A stretch of 5,568 nt of DNA, from contig CAYRWY010000397.1 in the NCBI GenBank assembly GCA_964427955.1, forward strand, positions 1 through 5,568, given 5' to 3'. The DNA comes from JACRBK01 sp964427955 (GTDB taxonomy: Bacteria; Chloroflexota; Anaerolineae; Aggregatilineales; Aggregatilineaceae). The number at the start of each line of letters is the position of its first letter. The stretch's first letter is position 1. Under the pieces are notes generated by a model. That model worked only from the letters and a program-made list of their open reading frames with translations, searched no databases and was not told where the DNA came from. The translations under genes were made by a program, and so were the position numbers. Positions 1-4,264 of this stretch are shown in pieces.

Positions 1-70
1 GCTGGCGAAGACCTGGGAATGGTTCCGGGCGTGGCGCATCGCGTCCGGCACGTGGCCAGCCATGCTATAA
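1..70 (+). other. Possible gene edge upstream of the vapBC promoter, strand unresolved
   Basis: Two readings are possible and neither can be proven from 70 bases. On the plus strand, a frame starting at base 2 stays open to a TAA at 68-70 and would be a tryptophan-rich C-terminal tail ending GTWPAML. On the minus strand, an ATG at 63-61 opens a frame beginning MAGHVPDAMRHARN that runs off the left edge; it would be the start of a divergent gene. Both frames share the same third-codon columns, so their GC-rich third positions do not separate them. The minus ATG has no Shine-Dalgarno sequence. The flanking sequence to the left is needed. Confidence 0.3.
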
Positions 71-71
71 T
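63..71 (+). promoter_or_regulatory. Extended -10 promoter of the vapBC pair
   Basis: The bases TGCTATAAT form a TG-N plus a perfect TATAAT hexamer (66-71), the classic extended -10 element of a sigma-70-type promoter. I see no convincing -35 box about 17 bp upstream, which extended -10 promoters can do without. Transcription would start near 77-79, leaving a leader of only about 17 nt before the antitoxin ATG at 95. A short inverted repeat, TGGC-CA-GCCA (53-62), lies directly upstream and could be an operator for autorepression by the antitoxin or the TA complex. That last point is inference. Confidence 0.6.
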
Positions 72-81
72 GGGGGGGACG

Positions 82-88
82 AAAGGAG
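82..88 (+). promoter_or_regulatory. Ribosome-binding site of the antitoxin gene
   Basis: AAAGGAG lies 6 nt before the ATG at 95. It fixes that ATG as the start in preference to the in-frame methionine codons a few codons downstream (MKM). It is one of the strongest Shine-Dalgarno sequences in the window. Confidence 0.75.
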
Positions 89-94
89 AATCCC

Positions 95-331
95 ATGCCT
101 ACGACGACGATTGATATGAAAATGTCCCGGCCCAGCCTGGACGATCTGGTCACGCTGGTTCAGGCGGGCGAGGAGATTTTGCTCGTGGAGGGGGAGAAAC
201 CTCTCGCCCGTCTGGTGCCTGCCGAACCCGTGAAGGCTGCGCGTATCCCTGGCCTGCACGCCGGACAGATTTGGGCCGATGACGATTTTGACGACCCCCT
301 GTCCGATGATTTCTGGGCAGGCGGTTTGTGA
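95..331 (+). CDS. Type II antitoxin, Phd/YefM-like (VapB partner)
   Basis: This small 78-aa protein has the layout of the antitoxins that accompany PIN-domain toxins. Residues about 1-45 look like the Phd/YefM DNA-binding fold, including the typical AGEEILLVEGEKPLARLVP stretch. The tail (about 60-78) is strongly acidic and ends DDPLSDDFW, as expected for an intrinsically disordered segment that wraps around and inhibits the toxin. The ATG is chosen because of the AAAGGAG site 6 nt upstream. The stop codon overlaps the GTG start of the toxin gene by 4 bp (GTGA), which couples translation and keeps antitoxin in excess. The protein most likely binds its own promoter just upstream, alone or with the toxin. 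The identification rests on motif and context rather than on a search. Confidence 0.85.
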   Translation: MPTTTIDMKMSRPSLDDLVTLVQAGEEILLVEGEKPLARLVPAEPVKAARIPGLHAGQIWADDDFDDPLSDDFWAGGL

Positions 332-714
332 GATACCTGCTTGATTCTCATGCCTTCATCTGGTGGGCCGGTGAACCCGCCCGACTATCGCCGTTGGCGC
401 TGTCGCTGTGCAGCAGCCCGGACCATACATTGGTACTGAGTGTGGCGAATGTATGGGAAATGCAGATCAAATTCCAGTTGGGAAAGCTGCGCCTTGTTTC
501 TCCTTTGCAGGAGATTATCGAAAGCCAGCAGCGAACCAATGCGCTTGAGATTCTGCCGGTCACGCTGGGTCATATTTGGGGTCTCGCCAAACTGCCTGAG
601 CTTCACAAAGACCCCTTTGATCGTCTGCTGATCGCCCAGGCTGCCGCCGAAGACCTGCCACTGATCACCCACGATCCTCTCATCGCTCAGTATCCCGTCC
701 GCATCGTTTGGTAA
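328..714 (+). CDS. vapC: VapC-type PIN-domain toxin (putative endoribonuclease)
   Basis: The 128-aa product has the full PIN-domain pattern. It begins with LLDSHAFIWW, carrying the first acidic residue D6. The VANVWEMQIK segment holds E44, followed by GKLRL. The HKDPFDRLLIAQA block holds D95 and D98, and LITHD places the last acid at D116. These acids coordinate Mg2+/Mn2+ in known VapC toxins, which cleave RNA, often tRNA or rRNA; the target here cannot be read from sequence. The length is normal and no key residue is missing, so the toxin is probably active. Translation starts at GTG (328), overlapping the antitoxin stop by 4 bp. Third codon positions look more AT-tolerant than in the downstream genes, consistent with an acquired module. 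Confidence 0.92.
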   Translation: MRYLLDSHAFIWWAGEPARLSPLALSLCSSPDHTLVLSVANVWEMQIKFQLGKLRLVSPLQEIIESQQRTNALEILPVTLGHIWGLAKLPELHKDPFDRLLIAQAAAEDLPLITHDPLIAQYPVRIVW

Positions 715-734
715 GGTATGCTCCTTGAACGCCT

Positions 735-1451
735 ATGCGCAAATGGCTTTGCCTCAAACAACGAACCGTTCCTCATCCTAACCGCCGTTTTCTCCGCCGC
801 CTGATCGTGATCGCCGTTCTGATCGGCCTCCCGCTCGGCCTCGCCGCCATTGCTCCGCGCGTCTACACCGCGCTGCGCTACCGGGATGACATTTACACGC
901 TGAAGACCGTGCCCCATCACCACGTCACGATCATCTTTGGCGCGGCGATCCACACCGACGGCGGCCCCAGCGATATGCTCGCGGATCGCGTGGCGATGGG
1001 CGCGGCGCTGTATCACGCGGGCAAGACCGACCTCCTGCTGCTGACCGGCGATAACCGCTTCGTGGACTACAACGAGCCGGAAGTGATGCGCCGCTACGCC
1101 ATGCAGTTAGGCGTGCCGGATTCCGCCCTGGTGCTGGATTACGCGGGCCGCCGGACCTACGATAGCTGCTACCGGGCGCGCGAGATTTTCCAGGTGCAGG
1201 ACGCCATCCTCGTCACGCAGCATTACCACCTGGATCGCGCGCTGCTGTTGTGCAACCAGCTCGGCGTGGACGCAGTCGGCGTCGCCGCCGATCCCCTGCG
1301 CCCGGAAGGTTACAGTGTGGTACAATTACACGCCGGGCAGGTACGCGAGTTCCCGGCGACGGTGCTGGCGCTGCTGGACCTGGTTCGGCGTCCCGAACCG
1401 GTGCTCGGCGATCCGCTGCCCATTGCGCATAGACCGAGTGAACAGCCATGA
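735..1451 (+). CDS. Membrane-anchored SanA/YdcF-like DUF218 protein
   Basis: The 238-aa protein opens with a basic segment (RRFLRR, 18-22) and one hydrophobic helix (about 23-42), giving an N-in single-pass anchor with the rest outside the membrane. The remainder follows the DUF218 pattern: VTIIFGAAI (64-72), LLLTGDN (101-107), EPEVMRRYAMQLGVP (114-128), DYAGRRTYDSC (135-145), and ILVTQHYHLDRALLLC (158-173). E. coli members are SanA, linked to vancomycin exclusion and envelope integrity, and YdcF. The biochemical role of the family is unsettled. The start is 20 bp after the vapC stop and has no clear Shine-Dalgarno sequence, so re-initiation after vapC is possible. The C-terminal 20 residues are proline-rich and probably disordered. 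Confidence 0.85.
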   Translation: MRKWLCLKQRTVPHPNRRFLRRLIVIAVLIGLPLGLAAIAPRVYTALRYRDDIYTLKTVPHHHVTIIFGAAIHTDGGPSDMLADRVAMGAALYHAGKTDLLLLTGDNRFVDYNEPEVMRRYAMQLGVPDSALVLDYAGRRTYDSCYRAREIFQVQDAILVTQHYHLDRALLLCNQLGVDAVGVAADPLRPEGYSVVQLHAGQVREFPATVLALLDLVRRPEPVLGDPLPIAHRPSEQP

Positions 1452-1463
1452 TTAGGGGTTTTT

Positions 1464-1491
1464 AGTTTTTAGTGATTAGTTCTTAGTTAAG
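1464..1491 (+). repeat. Tandem heptamer array AGTNNNN, 4 units
   Basis: Four consecutive 7-bp units read AGTTTTT, AGTGATT, AGTTCTT and AGTTAAG without a gap. The array starts 12 bp after the stop codon of the DUF218 gene and has AGT on that gene's coding strand. It also forms the left arm of a long inverted repeat with the array at 1518-1545. Confidence 0.75.
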
Positions 1492-1517
1492 ACCAACAGC
1501 CGGAAAGAATCCGCGTT

Positions 1518-1545
1518 TTCAACTAAAAACTAATAACTAATTACT
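1518..1545 (-). repeat. Tandem heptamer array in inverted orientation, 4 units
   Basis: On the minus strand the units read AGTAATT, AGTTATT, AGTTTTT and AGTTGAA, again in exact 7-bp register. It belongs to the same family as the arrays at 1464, 3016 and 4240. It is the only one that points away from a gene end. Confidence 0.75.
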
Positions 1546-1546
1546 A

Positions 1547-1593
1547 AGAACCAACTCTCCTGACCTCGGCGGCACAACCGTGGAGTTGGTTCT
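1547..1593 (+). promoter_or_regulatory. Hairpin able to sequester the RBS of the 1595 gene
   Basis: AGAACCAACTC (1547-1557) is perfectly complementary to GAGTTGGTTCT (1583-1593), and a G-U pair (1558/1582) extends the stem. The right arm covers the whole GGAG ribosome-binding site (1582-1585) and the spacer up to 2 nt before the ATG at 1595. A second partial partner, ACCAAC (1492-1497), could pair with GTTGGT (1586-1591). The left arm also shares bases 1547-1550 with the larger inverted repeat 1459-1550. This arrangement would allow alternative folds and translational control. The pairing is directly visible; the regulatory role is inference. Confidence 0.5.
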
Positions 1594-1594
1594 C

Positions 1595-2380
1595 ATGCTC
1601 GAACATCACCAGCGCGCGATTGACAAGCTCGCGCAGCATTTCCAGGCCGATCCCGGCTTCCTGGCACTGATCGTCAGCGGGTCGATTGCGAAGGGGCTGG
1701 CGCAGCCGAATTCGGACGTCGATTTCATGCTGCTGGCGACCGACGAGGAATTCGCCCGCCGCGAGGCGGCCCACGAATGCGCCGTGACGTATTTCAACTT
1801 CACCGACTATGCCGGGGGCTACGCGGACGGCAAAATTGTCAGCCGCGGCTTCCTGGACGAGGTGGCGGATCACGGCAGCGAACCGGCGCGCTGGGCCTTC
1901 ACCGGGGCCTATCCCGTCTACTCGCGCGTGCCGGACCTGGCGGATCTGCTGCGCCGGTTGGTGGTCTACCCGGAGCAGGAGCGGACCGCCAAGATCCGGA
2001 GCTTCTACGCGCAGGTGTTGGCGCTCAAGTGGTTCATGAGCGAGGCCGAAAAGCGCGACGATCCGTACCTGCGGATGCACGCCGCGGCGGACATGGTGCT
2101 GTTTGGGGGACGGCTGATCCTGGCCCACAACCGGATGCTGTATCCCTTCCACAAGTGGTTCATGACCGAGCTAGCCCGCGCGCCCGAAAAGCCGGACGGG
2201 CTGATCGATCTGGCCCGCGCGCTGTTAGCCGAACCCACCCAGGCCCACACTGACGCGTTTGCCGACGCCGTGCTCAACTTTACGACCTGGGAAGCGCCGC
2301 CCGAAGGCTGGCCGATGCGTTTCATGCTGGACGTTGAATGGACCTGGCGGTTTGGCCGCCCCGCTATCGAGGACCTATGA
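1595..2380 (+). CDS. Nucleotidyltransferase-fold protein, aminoglycoside/lincosamide NTase-like, substrate unknown
   Basis: The 261-aa protein carries the polymerase-beta-type signature GSIAKGLAQPNSDVDF (29-44), with the G29-S30 pair and metal-binding acids D41 and D43. A possible third acid is D78 in YADGKIV. The second half is helical, with a conserved-looking LAHNRMLYPFHKWF block (176-189). Proteins of this kind transfer a nucleotide from NTP to a small molecule or protein. I recognise the family pattern but not a substrate, so a resistance role should not be assumed. A GTG at 1580 is in frame, but the ATG at 1595 is preferred: it has GGAG 9 nt upstream, and it gives an MLEHHQ start resembling MLLQHQ of the second NTase at 3228-4031. 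The next gene overlaps its stop by 4 bp. Confidence 0.85.
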   Translation: MLEHHQRAIDKLAQHFQADPGFLALIVSGSIAKGLAQPNSDVDFMLLATDEEFARREAAHECAVTYFNFTDYAGGYADGKIVSRGFLDEVADHGSEPARWAFTGAYPVYSRVPDLADLLRRLVVYPEQERTAKIRSFYAQVLALKWFMSEAEKRDDPYLRMHAAADMVLFGGRLILAHNRMLYPFHKWFMTELARAPEKPDGLIDLARALLAEPTQAHTDAFADAVLNFTTWEAPPEGWPMRFMLDVEWTWRFGRPAIEDL

Positions 2381-3012
2381 TCATCACGATTCTGCTCAGT
2401 ATCCTGGCGCTGGCCTGTGCGGCGCTGACTATCCTCTCCAAGTACCGCCAGTGGAAGCGGCTGGAGTATATCTTCAAGCCGCTGACCATGTTCTGGATCA
2501 TCCTGATCGCGCTGCTGGAAGCGCACCCGGTATCCGCCACCTACCAGCAGTTGATCCTGGCCGCGCTGCTGGTGTCGCTGGCCGGGGATATGTACCTGCT
2601 GCTGCCGGACAAGTTCATCTATGGACTGGGCTGCTTCCTGATCGCGCACGCGCTGTACTTCGCCGCCTTTTCCGTCACGATCAAACACTATCCGCCGCTG
2701 TGGACGTGCGTCCCCTTCCTGGTATACGGCGCGCTGATGTTGTGGCGGCTGTGGGACAACCTGGGCGACATGCGCCTGCCGGTGATCGTCTACATCCTCA
2801 TGATCCTGCTGATGGTCTGGCAGGCCGACAACCGCTGGCTGGAAGCGCAGAAGAATACCAGCGCGATCCTGGCGCTGGCCGGGGCGTACCTGTTCGTGGC
2901 GTCGGATTCGGTGCTGGCGGTCGAGCGCTTCCGCGGCACGTGGCGCAGCGCGCCGTTCTGGGTGCTGAGCACCTATTTCCTCGCGCAGTGGCTGCTCGCC
3001 ATGTCGGTGTAG
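2377..3012 (+). CDS. YhhN/TMEM86-family membrane protein, putative lysoplasmalogenase
   Basis: The 211-aa product is almost entirely hydrophobic, with about 7-8 membrane segments. It shows the YhhN hallmarks: KPLTMFW (34-40), SLAGDMYLLLPDKF with D71 (67-80), GLGCFLIAHALYF (83-95), VYILMILLMVWQ (138-149), GAYLFVASDSVLAVERF with D177 (169-185), and STYFLAQWLLA (198-208). Characterised family members hydrolyse the vinyl-ether bond of lysoplasmalogens within the membrane. Whether this organism makes plasmalogens is unknown. The frame is open from an ATG at 2338, but the start at 2377 is chosen: it forms an ATGA overlap with the preceding stop, has GAGG 4 nt upstream, and gives the normal family length. 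Translation is therefore coupled to the nucleotidyltransferase gene. Confidence 0.88.
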   Translation: MIITILLSILALACAALTILSKYRQWKRLEYIFKPLTMFWIILIALLEAHPVSATYQQLILAALLVSLAGDMYLLLPDKFIYGLGCFLIAHALYFAAFSVTIKHYPPLWTCVPFLVYGALMLWRLWDNLGDMRLPVIVYILMILLMVWQADNRWLEAQKNTSAILALAGAYLFVASDSVLAVERFRGTWRSAPFWVLSTYFLAQWLLAMSV

Positions 3013-3015
3013 GGG

Positions 3016-3087
3016 AGTTGACAGTAGACAGTGGTCAGTTGACAGTGAACAGTTTTTAGTGGTTAGTTCTTAGTTGGTTAGTTCAAC
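3016..3087 (+). repeat. Tandem heptamer array AGTNNNN, about 10 units
   Basis: This is the longest array of the family. Eight exact heptamers occupy 3016-3071 (AGTTGAC, AGTAGAC, AGTGGTC, AGTTGAC, AGTGAAC, AGTTTTT, AGTGGTT, AGTTCTT). Two 8-bp variants follow at 3072-3087. The variable bases drift from GAC-like to TTT-like along the array. It begins 3 bp after the stop of the lysoplasmalogenase-like gene, in sense orientation. The TTGACA matches inside it are a by-product of the repeat and have no matching -10. Confidence 0.85.
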
Positions 3088-3091
3088 AACC

Positions 3092-3122
3092 CAGAGGGGG
3101 CACATTGGCCCCCTCTGCTTTT
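3092..3122 (+). terminator. Rho-independent terminator of the NTase-lysoplasmalogenase unit
   Basis: CAGAGGGGGC (3092-3101) pairs perfectly with GCCCCCTCTG (3108-3117) around a 6-base ACATTG loop, and CTTTT follows at 3118-3122. The 10-bp GC-rich stem with a short T-run is a standard intrinsic terminator in the plus direction. The minus direction lacks a T-run, so it probably does not terminate the convergent lnu-like gene. Confidence 0.85.
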
Positions 3123-3154
3123 CCTCGGTGTCCTCCGTGCCCTCTGTGGTGAAA
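3122..3154 (-). repeat. Nonamer-period dispersed repeat, copy 1
   Basis: Three 9-bp units, TCCTCGGTG, TCCTCCGTG and CCCTCTGTG, are followed by GTGAAA. On the minus strand this reads TTTCAC followed by CACAGAGGG-like units. I recognise the motif (TTTCACCGCAGAG-like strings) as a kind of intergenic repeat dispersed in several environmental bacterial genomes. Its function is unknown to me. Confidence 0.7.
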
Positions 3155-3183
3155 CGCTTTTCTCTGTTCTTCCTCTAAAAAAC

Positions 3184-3216
3184 CTCTCCGCGTGCTCTGC
3201 GGTCTCTGCGTTGAAA
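3184..3216 (-). repeat. Nonamer-period dispersed repeat, copy 2
   Basis: Units CTCTCCGCG, TGCTCTGCG and GTCTCTGCG are followed by TTGAAA, the same three-unit-plus-KTGAAA layout as the copy 62 bp to the left. On the minus strand the array begins 11 bp after the stop codon of the lnu-like gene. A6 (T6 on the minus strand) at 3177-3182 lies just beyond it, but there is no strong stem before it. Confidence 0.7.
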
Positions 3217-3227
3217 TGCTCTTGTCC

Positions 3228-4031
3228 TTATTCCCCGATCAGCGACGTGATCCGCGCGCACAGCGCCTCCGGCACGGTGACGCCCTGCTGATCGTGCAGC
3301 GCGCCCAGCAGTTCGCGGCCCCACGTCCACGCCTGCGCGTAGGCCCGGTGCAGCGCGGGACCGTCCAGCGGGGCGGTGCAGGCGGCGAAACGCGCATACG
3401 CCGCCGGAGACAGGTCCTTTTCCAGTGCCCGCGACGGAATCCACCACCGGGCGGTGATCTCTTCCTGCACGCGCGCCATGCTCAGCAGGTGTCGCTGGAC
3501 CGCGCCCAACAGTTCCAGCGCCCGCGCGTGTTCGCCGCGCCGCAGCACGTGGAAGCCGAACACCCACCAGTTGAGGAAGCGATCCGCCAGTGCCTGGACG
3601 GCCTCCGGGGTGGCGAAGACGGGCGGCGGACCGATCACCGGCTGCACGTGCGGGGCCAGTTTCCCCGACTTATCCGCGATCAGCACCGCGTCTAGCGACG
3701 GGAAGTACACCGCGCCCGGCCAGCCGTCGGTCACGGTCATTTCGGAGACGGAGTGAAAGTGAAATTCGCCCCGGATCAGGTTGTCGAAGATCGCCGTCGT
3801 GATCCCGAACTCGTTCACGAACCACAGCCCGATGGGCGCGATCTGTGCGGCCCAGGCGCGGCGATCCAGCGCCGGAAACGTGGCATCGTCGAAAAACAGC
3901 AGAAACTCGATGTCTGAGAATTGATCGCCTTCGCCGAACGCGAACGAGCCGTACATCATGGCCGCGTCCAGGCGGGCGTCCGCGCGGCACAGCGCCCGCA
4001 CGCGCTCGATCATCTGGTGTTGTAACAGCAC
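3228..4031 (-). CDS. Lnu(B)/LinB-like lincosamide nucleotidyltransferase homologue
   Basis: The 267-aa product has the same length as Lnu(B) as I recall it, and shares its landmark strings. MMYGSF (25-30) leads into GEGDQFSDIEF (33-43), with metal-binding acids D40 and E42. AIFDNLIRGEFHF (80-92) contains E89, which I recall as the proposed catalytic base in LinB. VLRRGEHARALELLG (162-176) and SRALEKDLS (200-208) lie in the helical C-terminal half. Known members adenylylate a hydroxyl of lincomycin or clindamycin. Conserved active-site residues suggest an active transferase, but the natural substrate in this organism is unknown. Translation starts at GTG (4031-4029), with GGAG at 4044-4041, 9 nt upstream. 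The gene stands alone, convergent to the lysoplasmalogenase unit and separated by 233 bp from the minus-strand operon upstream. Confidence 0.88.
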   Translation of the reverse strand: MLLQHQMIERVRALCRADARLDAAMMYGSFAFGEGDQFSDIEFLLFFDDATFPALDRRAWAAQIAPIGLWFVNEFGITTAIFDNLIRGEFHFHSVSEMTVTDGWPGAVYFPSLDAVLIADKSGKLAPHVQPVIGPPPVFATPEAVQALADRFLNWWVFGFHVLRRGEHARALELLGAVQRHLLSMARVQEEITARWWIPSRALEKDLSPAAYARFAACTAPLDGPALHRAYAQAWTWGRELLGALHDQQGVTVPEALCARITSLIGE

Positions 4032-4067
4032 TGGGGTCTACTCCGTTCGTGGTGAGTTTTCAAAGCG

Positions 4068-4087
4068 GGGCGCCGCTTGCGGCGCCC
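4068..4087 (-). promoter_or_regulatory. GC-rich perfect hairpin in the leader of the lnu-like gene
   Basis: GGGCGCCG (4068-4075) pairs with CGGCGCCC (4080-4087) around a 4-base loop. It lies 37 bp upstream of the GTG start on the minus strand. There it is followed by CGCTTTG, a weak T-run. It may be an attenuator-like or terminator-like element, or simply a REP-like palindrome. I found no convincing promoter for the lnu-like gene; a TTGACG at 4101-4096 (minus) has no suitable -10 partner. Confidence 0.45.
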
Positions 4088-4139
4088 TATGTGCGTCAAG
4101 TTACTGAGCCTTGCATTGAAATCTAAACCCCACCCCCAG

Positions 4140-4166
4140 CCCCTCCCCAGGCAAGCTGGAGAGGGG
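4140..4166. repeat. C-rich palindromic repeat, unit A
   Basis: CCCCTCCCCAG (4140-4150) pairs with CTGGAGAGGGG (4156-4166), with one mismatch and a GCAAG loop. It is preceded by a CCCCACCCCCAG tract and followed by AGAAAAC. This looks like a REP-type intergenic palindrome of a kind common in environmental genomes. Confidence 0.65.
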
Positions 4167-4182
4167 AGAAAACGGGCTTGTT

Positions 4183-4215
4183 CCCCTCTCCATTCAAAAG
4201 CGCAATGGAGAGGGG
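4183..4215. repeat. C-rich palindromic repeat, unit B
   Basis: CCCCTCTCCATT (4183-4194) pairs perfectly over 12 bp with AATGGAGAGGGG (4204-4215) around a 9-base loop. It is followed by GGAGAAAACCG, matching the AGAAAACGG that follows unit A, so A and B look like tandem diverged copies. On the minus strand it lies about 50 bp after the stop of the secreted protein gene and could stop transcription, although no long T-run follows. Confidence 0.7.
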
Positions 4216-4232
4216 GAGAAAACCGAGGCTCT

Positions 4233-4260
4233 GATCGCTGAAAACTGAAAACTGTTAACT
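4233..4260 (-). repeat. Tandem heptamer array AGTTNNC, 3 exact plus 1 degenerate unit
   Basis: Reading the minus strand, AGTTAAC, AGTTTTC and AGTTTTC occupy 4260-4240 in exact register, followed by a degenerate AGCGATC (4239-4233). The array starts 4 bp after the stop codon of the secreted TPR-like protein gene, in sense orientation, as do the arrays after the genes ending at 1451 and 3012. Confidence 0.75.
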
Positions 4261-4264
4261 TGTC

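Larger units (their letters stand above)
1459..1550. repeat. Imperfect 30-bp inverted repeat formed by two opposed heptamer arrays
   Basis: Bases 1459-1488 match the reverse complement of 1521-1550 at 25 of 30 positions by hand count, around a 32-base loop. The stem is AT-rich with no following T-run, so it does not look like an intrinsic terminator. A small CGGA/TCCG hairpin (1501-1504 with 1510-1513) sits in the loop. It could form a cruciform in DNA or a long hairpin in the leader RNA of the gene at 1595. Confidence 0.65.

Noticed and set aside
718..804. A 28-codon frame starting ATG between vapC and the DUF218 gene
   Set aside because: The only purine-rich stretch is 1 nt from the ATG, too close to act as an RBS, and most of the frame lies inside the DUF218 coding region.
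1448..1465. A 5-codon frame (MIRGF) overlapping the DUF218 stop as ATGA
   Set aside because: It has no RBS and no recognisable attenuator layout. It could be a relic of an older coupled start, but nothing shows this.
1464..1545. Heptamer arrays as a CRISPR array
   Set aside because: The 7-bp units have no spacers, and no cas gene is present.
3018..3046. Two TTGACA strings resembling -35 boxes
   Set aside because: They are part of the heptamer repeat, have no -10 partner, and there is no plus-strand gene downstream.
2259..3059. A long alternative plus-strand frame across the NTase/lysoplasmalogenase junction
   Set aside because: It is out of frame with both genes, its translation is low-complexity and rich in A, G, R and P, and the overlapped frames have clear family motifs.
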